Assembly: GCA_014904985.1 (NCBI GenBank) | Contig: MU128925.1 | Span: forward strand, 36,100-100,099 | DNA from: Hydnum rufescens UP504 | Lineage: Eukaryota > Basidiomycota > Agaricomycetes > Cantharellales > Hydnaceae | Direction: 5' to 3' | DNA length: 64,000 bases | Shown here: positions 12,301-24,470 of the stretch, piece after piece | Layout of the letters: every line of letters starts with the position of its first letter | Numbering within the stretch: position 1 is the stretch's first letter | Made by a program: the position numbers and the translations under genes | The notes under the pieces: generated by a model | What the model was told of the DNA's origin: nothing | The model's database searches: none | What the model saw: only the letters and a program-made list of their open reading frames with translations

Positions 12301-14630
12301 ACGCACCTGGGAGACGGAGCTGGATCAGCATGATGATGCGCATTTGGTCACCCAGATTCAAAAGAAGGGCTGCCAAAGATACTCCCCTGCTATACCTTGG
12401 CAATGTGTTGCTTGCCGACGAAGGCAATATGGAGACGCTTGCCGATTTACTGGAATTCGCGAGTTCACCCTCCGAGGCGATGTAATCGTTGATCGGCGAT
12501 TTGTGTCGAATACGTCTAAAACCCTCCTAGATTTGCCAAGGGAATGGAATATCATCCCCAGTTCCGCCCAGATTACTGCCATCAAGGTAGGCATATCCTC
12601 GTGTCCCCCTCATAGCCCGGCACTTACCACTGGCGGGTGCAGCGTGCAGTCGCGAACACACTTCGTGATCCCCTTCGCCATGAGCTCGCGCACTTGGAAC
12701 AATCGGGGATGATTCGCCGACCCCTAGAAGTAGAAGTTCGAGCAACTTGTGGTACGTCTTTCTACACTTCGTTTCATTTGGTCCTTGACACGCTAGTCGT
12801 AGACACATGCATGACTTCCATATTTTCTGGCTCTTGGATGTGTTCGTGTTGTGGGAGGGAGATATGTGGCGACTGCTATGCCTCTCTCGCCGCTTATGAC
12901 TACTTAGAGCCAAAAGTTGGTCGTGTGGTACTCAAGCGATTCGGATCAAAGTCCCTCGCTAGCAAGGAGGAAATTACTCGCAACCGGCACCTTTACTGCG
13001 AGTTCAACTACGCTCACTTCAGGAGCGGCTTCATCCCTGTATCCCGGTTTGATCCCCCGCTGCTTAAAAATATCATTGCGGCAATGGATGTCCTCCTAGA
13101 AACCGGATCTGGCTCTCAAGACCATGAGGCACCGCGTGCAGATGTTGCATCAAATCATTCTTTCGCTACGCTCGATTATCTCCCGACATCTCCAACTCAT
13201 AGGTTTGTGCTGTGCAGAGAACGGAATGGTTGAGGCATCTAATCCTTTCATGCCCTTATCAGTGAATCTAGAACACCCGCTTTTGTCCCTGTGTTTAATA
13301 ATTTCATCAAGGCTAAGAACCTTCCATCCTCTGGCTCTACCGGTCCCCCCGAAGGTTTCGATCCCCACATTTCACTATACCCTGGGGGATCTACAATCGT
13401 GACCGACGATCCCTCTGGGATCTTGAGTCTTCCCCTCCTTGTGTTCCCTCACGAGGCTTTGACAGAGGATATGTTCCGGACTGTCTGGGCGAGCGGTGAA
13501 CCATTGGTCGTCACCGGACTGCTCCCCCGATTCACTATAACATGGAATCCCGACTACTTCATTAAGACCTATGGTAACCAAGATTGCAGTATCGTTGAAT
13601 GCCAGAGCGAGGTAGAGACAGAGTCTACAGTCAAAACGTTCTTTGAACAGTTTGGTAAATATGATGCACGAGATGGTCGGCTGAAGTTAAAGGTGTTTAT
13701 TGATTTAACAAACACGAAATTTTCAGTTCCCTGATGCTCTATCATAGGACTGGCCCCCAACTGAGGACTTCAAAGCGTCTTTCCCTGAGCTGTTTGCGGA
13801 TTTCAGCCAGGCCGTTCCCATCCCGAATTACACTCGACGGGACGGTGCTCTCAACATCGCATCGCATTTCCCGGGCAATGCTGTAGCACCCGATCTCGGT
13901 AAGCAATGACGTTTGCCGCCTCACAGGCGGATATAGATCCTGGATAAAATATTGTAACAGGACCGAAGATGTATAACGCGTTCGAGTCATACGAAGGAGC
14001 TGGTGGCAAAGGATCCACCCGTCTGCACATGGACATGGCAGATGCCGTGAACGTAATGAATTACGCGGCTCCCCGTAAAGACGGGTCCCCTGGATATGCG
14101 GCATGGAATATATTTCGAGCATCGGATGCCAGGCTCGTTCGCGATTTCCTCAAGGAACATTTTCCTGATGCGTCCGAAGGTCTCGATCCTATCCACTCCC
14201 AGGTGCACTTCCTCGATACTGCATTACGGGCTCGATTGTACGCGGAGAAGGGCGTTCGAAGCTGGCGTATCGAACAGAAGCCTGGCGAAGCGGTCTTCAT
14301 TCCGGCAGGATGTGCCCATCAGGTGTGCAATTCCCGAGAAAATTTTCTTCAATTCCTTGGATTCACGCGCGTACCCTTTAGGTTTGCAACATGGCTGATT
14401 GCATAAAGGTCGCTGTAGACTTTGTCAGCCCGGAGAACGTGCGAAGATGCGAGATTCTGACTCGTGAGTTCCGCGAGCAGAACCAAACTCAGGCATGGAA
14501 AGAGGATGTTTTACAACTCCGCACCATGATGTGGTACGCTTGGTTGTCTTGCGAGCGTCTCGAGCAGCTTCGCGCAGGTAAAGCCAAAGAACCATCAACT
14601 TGTAGCAATCCCCTCGAACAGCGTGTATAA
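9344..14630 (+). CDS. KDM3-like JmjC histone demethylase with N-terminal zinc fingers
   Basis: A long gene of about nine or more exons. The N-terminal third (9344-10440, then about 10490-11720) is Ser/Pro-rich and carries several Cys/His clusters resembling divergent zinc fingers, for example around 10016-10200, 10930-11100 and 11310-11520. A central KDM3-type cysteine cluster, SGSWMCSCCGREICGDCY, lies at about 12825-12885. The JmjC core spans about 13390-14400: PLLVFPHEALTED, then DWPPTEDFKASFPELF after an intron, then the iron-binding STRLHMDMADAVNVM (HxD) and distal FIPAGCAHQV. The last exon ends at TAA 14628-14630. By family it would be an Fe(II)/2-oxoglutarate-dependent nuclear demethylase, probably of H3K9. 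The iron ligands are intact. ATG 9344 opens a frame with no upstream extension, but an earlier exon is possible. Confidence 0.82.
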
Positions 14631-14919
14631 TTTATTCCGTACATTTGACATTGTATTACTCTCCAACATCTCACCATAAACCCAAGAGAAATACAGAAAC
14701 ATAGAAAGGAAGGCAAGGAATAATGCATATCCGATAGCCTAGTGGTTGTCCTCTTTGAGTTTAAGGCCCTGTGATTGGGCCAATAAAAAGGAGAAGTGTT
14801 CCGGATAGGGCAGATCAGAGCACTGGCAAGCAGCACAGAATGGAAAAACAAGGCAAGCACACATCCCACCGAGACCCACACCAAACCTTCAATCGCCACG
14901 TTCTTGTGGGAATATAACG

Positions 14920-17900
14920 TCACTGACCTGGCACGGCTGAAGGAGACGAGGGCGAAGGGGGGACATCCATATACTGAGTATTCTTTCGATGGCGGACATC
15001 GGAGGACACCACTACCTCGGGGCTGAAAGAATGCTCGTGCCCCATCTGCAAAACAGAAGCAATGGATGGACTATGCAGGGGCTTCTGTCCCAATACGACA
15101 CTACCGTTCTGTCTGGCTTGTTCCTCTTTGGCACGCCCTATGAGGTGAATAGGGTGTGCTCTTTTTCCCGAGATCAACTCCCCACTAGGTTTCTCATCTA
15201 GGCCTAACGGCTCACGAATCGGAGTTGGAGACGAACGATTCTGTGATCTCGGTCTTCGAAAGTTGCCGGACTTGGAACGTGACGCTTTTGAGTGAGGCAT
15301 CGTGGGTGCTGATCGAATATTGGTTCCTGGAATCCGAAGCTCGAGGGCTTGAGCACGAGCATCTTGCCTCTCCTGAATGGCGCGTGTTTGATCAGGGTTC
15401 GCCCACATTTGTAAGGCTTTGATAGAGCCCCATTCGATAATTTTTTTGTCAAGCCAGTGTAAATGGACGGGCTTCGTCAGGAAGTCATTGCATCCTGCGG
15501 CCAGAGCGTTCACACGGTCGCTCTGCAGAGAAGAAGCAGTGAGAGCGACGATAATGACGGAAGAATGGTACGGCGTCGTTGGCACAGATCGAGGGGAGTC
15601 AGAGAGCACACGCCCTGCATCGGATGCTGTCATTGAGTTCTCAGACGCTCCGACCTTCTCAAGTCTCCTTATCTCTTTGGTTGCCTCGATGCCGTCCATG
15701 ACAGGCATCTGGATGTCCATCTACAAGAGCGTCACATCAACGAGGAATGGCTGATAAATGACAGCGCAAGGCTGACCAAGATAAGGTGAAACTGTCCCGT
15801 ACGCCACTTCTCTACTGCCTCTTGCCCATTATTGGCGGTGGCATACTTCAATTTTTTGCGACGCATCCACGTTGTTAGAATAGTCTGGTTGATAGGGTTA
15901 TCTACAATATTCGGTTAGTCGCACTATAAAACCTAGTGGTAGATCGACATTATTTGCCTTCCACTATGAGAACGCTAATTGGAGGCGTTATCGCAGATTG
16001 AACTTTAGACTTCGCAGAAATGGGTGATGTTTTGGGCTCCGAAGACTTTCGCGAGGGTTTGGGCCCTTTCTTGGCTTTGGCTGAAGCCAATGACGGGGAT
16101 GGAAGAGCTTCAGACCCAGTGGCAGGCCCCGTGACCTGGTTTTCCGCAGTACCGTGTGCAATCAGCTCTTGGACACTATTTGTCCGAGAGGGCAATTGTG
16201 CACGGTTGTCGACGACCTGGGCATCGACTCCAGAAAGAGGCCGGATTGTCGAGGAAGGAGATTTTGGCCATTGGAAGGCTGGTCCAGGTGTCGCCGATGG
16301 TTCTCCAAAGAGAGTTCTTCGTTCTCGAGCTATGGGACGAATGGGCGAATCCTCTTCGGATTGATGAACACTCAGTCGGCGAGCAACGAGGGGTCGATTT
16401 GATAGAGAATATGCAATCTCCGGGGGTCCTTGGGCTGAATTCGGCCGTGAATGCGAGGATGATGGTCGAGATTGACCAGCGGGGATGAATGACAAAACTG
16501 TCGGAGTCGGAGTATCATCCTCAGCACCTTCCTTACTGCGGCCTTCTGGAGTGGGTGCGGATCCCGATGGAATGCTTGCCAACGATCCAGTAGATCGCTC
16601 TTTATTGGCGGGGATTTGAGGAGGCCGAGGGACTTGTGGATGACGCCGAAGCCCTAGGGAGGGCCGAATAGAGCCGCTGTGGGGGTCAATGTATGGTGAT
16701 GAGCGCTTCAGTGGCACTGGAGGGAGTTCTGTGATCGAGGCCACTCCTTTTGCATTGGGGCGGCGTGGCTGAAAGAATATTCCAGCAGGACGTCCATCAG
16801 GACTCTGGACCATTAGCCCAGATGCTGCAGAGCCACCACCGATCTTGACAGCCGCAGAAGGGAAGTACTCCATAGGATCCGCGCTTAATGGTGACGCCGC
16901 CGGCTGGCCTTGATCAGATGAGCTTGCCAAGCCTGCTCCCCGCTCTCGGGGTGATCGGCTGGGAGCCATCCATTCGTTCAGCGACCCCTGAGATGAAATC
17001 ACTGGGCCACGACCATTATTTGGAGAACTTGGACCGGCCGAAGCCGTGATGATGCACTCGAGGGCATACGACGGGAAGGGAGAGGGGGCGAAGAGAGGCC
17101 GCCTGGACTTTGAGGAGATGTTGCGATGGGGTGAAAATACGGATCAATGGACGGCCTGCGGTGTGCGGTGTGGAGAGCCGTGAGGAATCGCCGTGGTCCA
17201 GCAGGCTTGGGGACGACAATAATGTCAGGAATGGAAGAGGGGGGGACAAGGAACAGGGCAGACTGTACAATGTCCTTCACAATTTTGAAGTTGCGGAGAC
17301 TAGTGATATGAAGGATGACAGCTGATGAAGGTGGTTGGGGAAGATATTTGGCCCCAGATTGTTGCCGCCCTGATTTTGGAGTAGAATCGCCTGGAGTAGC
17401 CGCCCCAAAGACTTTATTCACTTGAGGCGAAGAACGAGGACGATGGTAGGATGGAAGGGATGGACGATTGAGTAGAAAGACAGGAGAGCTATCGGGGCGA
17501 TAACAATTGAGTCGCCGTCGAAGCACATCCACGTCATCATCAATAAGGATGAAGGAGGGCTCTAATGGTAATATCGAGTCTGAATGAGCACCCGACGCTA
17601 CAGAGTCTGTTGCTGGAATGTCTTCAAGAGGTTTAGGGCTCGGTTGTCCATTCGATGCTTCAGAGATCGGCGAAACCGTGGGAGCAACCCTCGGGAAGCT
17701 GTCATATCCTAGTTTGGGAACACTACATGCCTCTTCTTCATCAACAGGTGCCGCAGTTCCTTCCACTGGGACGTGAACAACATCCAGCCCCCAGCTTGTA
17801 AGATAACTGGTCAAATGTCGAGCGAATGTACTGGACTCTGAGGCGTGAAGGACCGCCCTTCTACCCTTGAGAACAGTTTCCGAGAAGATCGCCAGCTCTT

Positions 17901-19213
17901 CCAAGGTTGGTTCCTTAGAGAGTGGTAAACTGGTGGGGAGGGATAACAAACAACCATTGACCTCGTCATCTTCAAGGGACAGTGAGGGAAGACTGGAGTC
18001 GATCATCATCATTGGTCCCCGCGTGAGGGGGATAGTCAAAGAATATAACGAGTCGCAGACTAGGGATGTGGTCGGTCTAGTGTGGGACGAAATATCGGCG
18101 CCTATTCGTGTCATAAGTCTCCGAAGAAAGACGCCATCGAGTTTGGGTGGATCCCGCGGGAGCAGGAAAGATTCGTCTAATACCGGAGCGCATTTATGGG
18201 TGATATCAAACGTGCATGTCATTGGAACGCCTTCTGCCAAAATATCTGGACTGACAATCTCCCCTGGGGTAGCCTCCAGGGGCTCTTCTCCAGGGGGGAC
18301 TGTTAAACACACGGAATTGAGGTGAAGTCCAAGTTCCAGCGAATCGCCTGGCTTAGATGCCAAGATGATTTGCCTCACGATCTGTAGATGCCAAACATCA
18401 ATTATAAACAGAGTTGGGGAGGGGGAGGCTTACATGGGTCAGAATGAACATGATGCAACACTCGTCGCCAATGACATTGATATGCTTCATGCCGACGTCA
18501 CCGTGGTATAGCACAAGGTCCACACTCGAGCGGGAAGCAATCCCGCTGAGCACATCTCCTACGCTCTGCAAGACTTCCCCGATGTCGAAGTTATCCCAAG
18601 CTCTATCAGGCTGAGCGTCCGGATTCGAGGCCGAATATTCGCGATCTGACGCAAAAAAACGGAGGTTGGCGGACATGAAGTTCAGATTTTTCATCGTTGT
18701 AAAGAGAGACGAGACAGAGGGTGATGGGAGTTGTACTGCGCAGGGCGAGAACTGTTCTTTCACAGGGGCGAGAAGGTGTGGGGGCGAGATATGAAGTAAC
18801 GTTTGAACGACTGCCTGAACAGAATCAGCCAGTTCATTCGAAAGCTCATAAAATGCGAACAAGCTGGATGGTTGACTCGTCCCCCAATTCGCCGGCTGGA
18901 GATGGCCAAGGTGCTTTGATCCTGGCATAGAAATGGAGCGCGCAAGTCGAGGTAGACGACCGTACAGTGAAGGTGAGAAGTCGACTTCCCCCGTATCACC
19001 GACGTTACCCAGGATCGAATCATCACCCGGTTTTTCTAGCGGAGGTCCCGAAGCAAATGGATCACCCTCCAGTTCGGAAGGCGGATTTGAAGAGCAAGGT
19101 GACTCAGGTGCAGCTGCAGCGATATTTGAAGCCACAGCCAACTTCTCGGCCTCGTCGGTTGCGGCAGAGACAATGGCAAAGGAAAACTTGTTGTTGGGTC
19201 CCCCTGGCGGCAT
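14920..19213 (-). CDS. SSK1: SSK1-type stress response regulator
   Basis: Minus-strand exons (about 19213-18400, 18378-17000, about 17000-15955, about 15900-15780, 15720-14920) encode a protein of over 1100 residues. Most of it is Ser/Pro-rich and of low complexity. Near the C-terminus is a receiver domain: ISVLIVE, then [18 protein letters not shown], then the phospho-acceptor segment [25 protein letters not shown], and FLTKP with the conserved Lys. This is the architecture of the Ssk1 regulator, which relays from hybrid histidine kinases through a histidine phosphotransfer protein to the HOG-type MAP kinase cascade. The domain is split by an intron just before the phospho-Asp. The stop is at 14920-14922, tail-to-tail with the JmjC gene. 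The start at 19213 is provisional, since the frame upstream is also open. Confidence 0.8.
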
Positions 19214-19789
19214 TGAACGATCCCTCGCTCGACTAGGGACGAGATACGGGTGTCAATTCCTAGACAACTCCAGTACAAAGAGATAAGAATGAGGGTGCAC
19301 ATCGCTGCAAGAAGACGAGAGACCTTGTCTAATTCCACACCTGTGTTCTGCCTCTCGAAGAGTATAGCTTTCACGTTCTAAAGCGTTGTTATCGAGTGCA
19401 CCTAATTATTATGTAACCGAGGCTTTGATTCCGTCGGGTGGCAGTACACCGTGAGACTCATGGTATCCTCAAAGGCCTTAGAGGATTACTGCCTTCTGCC
19501 GCTAGGCTGAGTGCTTCTAGACAGAAATATCCATAGTAGCCTATGAAAAAAAAAACGGGATCCAGTGCAATCGCTGCTCTTCAAATGGAGACAAGTCTCT
19601 TCACGGGTATTATTTGCACCGTACCATTGTGGATCGTTGTTCATCATACGTACTTAACCACCTGAAAATTACCCAGGTTGTTGGAATAATTCCTTCTATA
19701 TGCGACTTGGATCCAAAACATAAAGAAACTGTGTTTCTCAGATTTTCTCCAGATGGCATTGGAGATTGTTGCCTCTCCTTGCACAGATC
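19214..19789. other. Upstream region of SSK1-type gene, no gene seen
   Basis: About 575 bp between the provisional SSK1 start and the oxidoreductase relic. It probably holds the SSK1 5' exon or leader and promoter. An A-run at 19544-19552 and an AT-rich segment near 19400 are the only visible features. Confidence 0.4.
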
Positions 19790-20290
19790 CACTTCGAAAC
19801 ATACGCAATCGTTGCTAACCCTACTCTCCAAACGGACTATGAAGATGTGAGTGAATATTCGTAAGATGCGTTCTATCTCGCTGGGGTATGCGATGCGGAT
19901 CGGCATATTTGTTGGGGGTTTCACCAACAAGCCAACAAGATCTTTTTTCGATATTGGCATTTTATAAGTACATGATACGATCCACTTGACATCACATAAG
20001 GGATACTACCTTCTTTCCTGCTACCGGCGGCCCTGATCCTCCTTGAGGCATCCTTCATCGCGTAGGACTATGACTGAAAACATAATAGTGAGGTAGCGTG
20101 AATGGAGACGCGATGGCCTGATCTGGTCATTTTCGGACTAAGGAAAGAGCCCGAAGAGGAAGTGAACCGCCATGTTCTGACCTCGCCTCGGGAGGAATGC
20201 GTGTACGTGGGTACAAGCATTTCTTGACTTTTTGAAACTTTCCTAGCCTCCACAGCGGCATCGTTAGGGTAGTGATTGTGGTTTGACGTG
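19790..20290 (+). pseudogene. Decayed 5' part of a GMC oxidoreductase (duplicate of the next gene)
   Basis: This stretch parallels the first exons of the intact GMC gene about 0.7-0.9 kb downstream. CTCCAAACGGACTATGAAGA at about 19826 parallels the start-exon motif near 20512. TGTTGGGGGTTTCACCAACA at about 19909 parallels the second exon near 20600. CGTAGGACTATGACTG at about 20062 parallels 20993-21006, followed in both by a diverged copy of the segment that encodes PEKQLNNRV in the intact gene. The relic has stops, lost splice phases and no downstream catalytic part. It is best read as the remnant of a tandem or local duplication. The alignment is by eye, so boundaries are approximate. Confidence 0.55.
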
Positions 20291-20482
20291 CGCATCACCA
20301 GAAATGGTAGAAATATATAATGTCACCGCAGCGAACACAGCGACACTTCATCAAAAATAGGGGAAATAGAAGTAAAATGTCAATGGTTATAGAAATGTTG
20401 CTATGGTCGGTGGATCCGAACGGACCCTAAAAACTTTGGCAAACGCAGCCCGTCTCCTCTCTTCCCCCGTACTTTCTTCCCA

Positions 20483-23145
20483 ATGGCCTCCATAGGTCTC
20501 GAATCTACTGTCCAAACGGAGTATGATTATGTCGGTGGGTAGCCCCGGGATTTTTTCTGTCTTTCTCCAGTGCGGAATCCTGATCTCAATGTTTCAGTCG
20601 TTGGGGGTTTGCCAACAATATCTCTCTGTTCTGTGTTTACGTGCTCACAAATATTCGGATTCTCAATAGGCGGTACATCTGGACCGGTACGATTCATTGG
20701 GTGATGGCGGTTGCATGTTCCATTACCGCTCTTGCCTCGATCCAGGTAGTAGCTCGCCGTCTGGCCCAAGGGGAGCCAAATTCCCAAGTGCTCCTCATCG
20801 AGGCAGGCCCCAGGTCCGTCTATCGTTTTCATGTTTCTCCGGGAAGCTCTGACTATCGAGACCAGCAATGTAAATGTAATGATGTCGCGCATGCCTGCAG
20901 GATTTTCTAAATTGTTCCAAACGGTGCAAGGCTGCCTCTTCTCGATGCCAACGAACAAATCATTGATCTCTCTTGGCATTGTGTTTATCATGTAGGACTA
21001 TGACTGGAAATACCTTACCGAGGTGAGCATAATTCGTCACGTTCTGATCTCGTCTTTTTGGCAATGTTGACTGCGTGGACACAGCCCGAAAAGCAGTTGA
21101 ACAACCGTGTCGTCAACCTTCCTCGCGGGAAATTTCTTGGTGGATCTAGGTACGGGCTTTCCTTGACTCTTCATTTCGACAAACCGTGCTGGAAAGGTGC
21201 ATTCACCACAGTGGGTTGAATGCAACCTTGATTCTCCGTGGCCTGAGATCGGACTATGATTCCTGGCTCGAGGCCGGGAATATTGGGTGGGGTTGGGAGG
21301 ATGTTCTCCCTTTCTTCAAAAAGGTATGTAGTTTATGCTTACCGATTTCTAAACAATCGGTTTCCCACATGCATTAATGATAGAGCGAAACGTTTGTCAG
21401 TACCAACGGGTACCAAGCAGACCTCGACTTCCATGGCACTGAAGGAATCATTCACACCTCTATGCCTCCCCCTCTTGCTATCAATGACCCACTGGTAGAA
21501 TCCTTTATTGACAAAGGAATCCCTTACCAACCAGACATGCATGTCAAAGGTGAAGCGGTTGACGGGGTTGGTATTGCCACTAGAACCATTCATCAATGGA
21601 GTACGAACCAGCGGGTGTGTGTATGCTTTTTCCCCTTGCATCTGGCATCATAACTCACAAAGGCATCGGATTTCCTCCTGGCTATGATCGCAGGGCTGAC
21701 TATGTGAACATTGACCCTCCCGCGAACCTTCATGTCGCTTACAACACGACGGTTCTTCGCATCATTCTTGACGATCAGTCATCCGGCGCCACTACGGCAC
21801 CTAAATACACAGCCACGACTGTCGCAGCCGAGATTAAGAACGAGACAGGTACCGTAGAGATGGTCACGTATCGTGCTAGAAAAGAAATAATCCTATCGGC
21901 CGGAGCGTACAACTCGCCTTTTCTTCTCTTGCATAGTGGTGTGGGCCCCAAGGACCATCTCAAGGAAGTGGGAATTGAGGTCAAGGTTGATTTGAAAGGT
22001 GTCGGAAGGAACCTGGGCGATCATATGCTTTTGAACCAGCTCTATCAGGTGAAGGATATTGCAACGTGAGCGACTGGAACTATATCGCGAAAGTCGGTTG
22101 ACTTATGGGAAATGTTCACCAACAGCGAAGACATCCACTATTGGCCCCCGGGCGCAGAGGCAGGTGTGCGGGAGTGGATCGAGAAAAAGGTGCCCATTTT
22201 GTTACGACCCAGAATGGGGGTGCTGAAAAGCGTGGGCTGATTATAGACGGGTCCTATGGCTTCGTTCTGTGTAGGGGTTCTGGCATTCAAGGTACGTTAC
22301 CCCCCTTGCCCGGTATGGAGACAATGCTCATTCCTATCTTGCAGGACTTGAGCGATCGCATAATAAACAAGCCACTGTGGAGAGCAGCCAAGGTGGCCAA
22401 TCCAGATGCCGACATCTCTGGGCATTTGCCTGGTCAACCACATGTCGAGTGTAAGTTCATCCTTGATATAGAGGACAATCACTCCTAATTGGGGGTGTCT
22501 CTTACATGTCCAGACTATCCGATAGCAAGCGCGATTGGAAGCGAGCTTCCAACTAAAGGCGAAACCATAGTTGGACTAGCCGCCATGCTGTTCGGCTTCG
22601 ATCAGCCTGGGACGGTCACCCTTAGGTCTTCCAACCCTCATGATCCTCCAAAGATTAACCACAACTATCTCTCTTCTGAGCTGGATCTCGCCCTGTACGT
22701 AGAAGCTGCACGCTTCGGGCATGAGATCATGGTGGAGGGCTCCGGGACGCACGATCACATCGTTGGCCCCTGGCCCGTTGACCGAATCGTGCCGAGCACC
22801 GACGAAGAATGGAAGGAATTTGTGAAGGAAGGAGTAACCACTGACTTTCACCCCTCGTCAACATGCAAGATGGGGCCAGATACGGACGAGGAGGCTGTGG
22901 TGGATCCTCGCCTGCGTGTACGAAACGTCGCAGGGCTCCGAGTTGCCGGTGTGTTCAAGGTGCTTCCCAACCCTATGCCCCTGGCAGCTGACCGATCGAT
23001 CTTTTAATGCATGGGGCCCACCTTGCCAGACATTTCAATCCTTCCTACGCTTGTTCATGGACATACTCAAGCAGTGGCGTACATGATAGGTGAGAAGGCC
23101 GCTGATATGATTCTTGAGGACAATAGAGTCAAAGCAGCTATATGA
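20483..23145 (+). CDS. GMC family FAD-dependent oxidoreductase
   Basis: About ten short-intron exons. The start exon [16 protein letters not shown] leads through an intron into the glycine-rich FAD loop, completed as GGTSGP after two more introns, then [10 protein letters not shown] and VLLIEAGP. Next come the GMC signature block RGKFLGGSS and the second signature [17 protein letters not shown] (about 21880-21930). The substrate domain follows, then the C-terminal [13 protein letters not shown] with the catalytic His. A final intron (donor just after 22946) joins LRVA to [28 protein letters not shown], supplying the second active-site His, and TGA lies at 23143-23145. The family includes aryl-alcohol oxidase, glucose oxidase, pyranose dehydrogenase and choline dehydrogenase. 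The sequence does not say which substrate is used. A decayed 5' copy lies just upstream. Confidence 0.85.
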
Positions 23146-23741
23146 GGCGGCTTTATACCTGAAGGGAATGTTCTACTAAGCCTGCTCACAAAGTTCTGGG
23201 CGAACAGCATCCCGTCGGCTCTGACCTTGTAATATTGTTTTCATGTAATTGTTGTGATTCCCCCTGGGCATTGGCAAAAGACAAAAATTGTAAATGTTGG
23301 TGAACCCTCTATAGGACCTTAGTAATTATGTTCAGTAGTGGAATAAGAACTTCCCATATCATCTCACTGGCAGTGCGGTCTGACTGACACAATCCTCATC
23401 TACGACGGGTTATCTTACAATCCACCCTCTATCCCTCGTTACTTCTGGGACGAGTGCTCAGGTGAGCTTGGTGAAGGAGCAGCGAGGGGACGCCTCATCG
23501 TCGAGATTGTAGTCGAAGTGTGTAGGGTAGTACCGATATTGCTCGAATGACACGCAGCAGAGCAATTCACTCACCTGCTTCCTGCACGTTTTACTCATGC
23601 GAGATAATGCGCTCTGAACCTCCCATTATTGATTCCCGCACAGTAGACGCGAATTCGCAGATTAATAGGGTCCATAGAAGCGAGTACTACCTTGCATACT
23701 GGGCATGGGATTCATCATAACGCAATACATGGCCGAGTCGC
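23146..23741. other. Convergent intergenic region
   Basis: About 595 bp between the 3' ends of the GMC gene and RPL6. I see no open frame with a domain, no RNA gene and no clear repeat. Confidence 0.5.
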
Positions 23742-24470
23742 CTAGAAGACGATTTGGTGAGGGAACTGCCCCTTCGATAAACCCCAGCTAGCTTTCAGGT
23801 ACTTGGCCAGGTTCTCCTTGGCCTTCACCACCTCCAAAACGGCCTTGTCAACCTGCTTTTGGTCCGCTGCCTTGGACTCTGGGAAGGCCGCCTTGACCTT
23901 GGGCTTACCCTCCTCAAAGAACTCCGCCTCGGCAGATTGCTTCACACTCGCCGCCTCCTTCGCAAAGTACGCATCCGTGAACTTTTCTGCAATCTGTTAT
24001 GGTGAAGGTAGTGAGTGGCTCGACTCCGATGTTTGTACTCGAGCAAGGTACCTGGGTGTCCACCTCTATTTTTGTCGACGTTGCAATAACGTATGCCTGA
24101 TTAACGCGGCGTAATGGAACGCCATTGACCTTGTAGGGGCCTGTGATGAGGAGAAGGCCAGACTCGAGCTGCTTGAGGAAAACCACGCGTTTCCCGCGGA
24201 ATCGGCCAGCCAAGAGGATCAGAATGGTACCCGGAGTAATGGAGGGGCGTAAAGTGGAGCGGGGGTGATTTTCTTCGACTTTTTTGGTGGCAAAACGTCG
24301 TCTGCGGGGTAGAACCGGGATGCGCGAACAGCAGGAATTAAACGTGTCCCTCCATTCTTTTCACCACCAACTTTGACCTCCTTGGGAGAGACATCAACAG
24401 CGATGGGGGAGGAGCCAGTCGCCCTGAAGCCCCGACGGGTCTGGTGAGGTTTGATTGTAGTTCGGACCAT
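23742..24470 (-). CDS. RPL6: 60S ribosomal protein L6 (one apparent frameshift)
   Basis: Two main exons on the minus strand, joined across an intron whose donor follows IEVDTQ (about 24053) and whose acceptor precedes [10 protein letters not shown] (about 23996). Signature eL6 segments are [27 protein letters not shown] and [16 protein letters not shown]. The C-terminus is lysine-rich, ending at TAG 23742-23744. It is a structural protein of the large ribosomal subunit. As read, the frame breaks between PPKKSKK and the LRPSITPG block, near the A-run at about 24268-24273. One extra A would restore the family sequence, and no intron could fit there. The N-terminal leader from ATG 24470 is divergent, and an upstream exon is possible since a TATAG acceptor-like site directly precedes the ATG. 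Confidence 0.9.
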
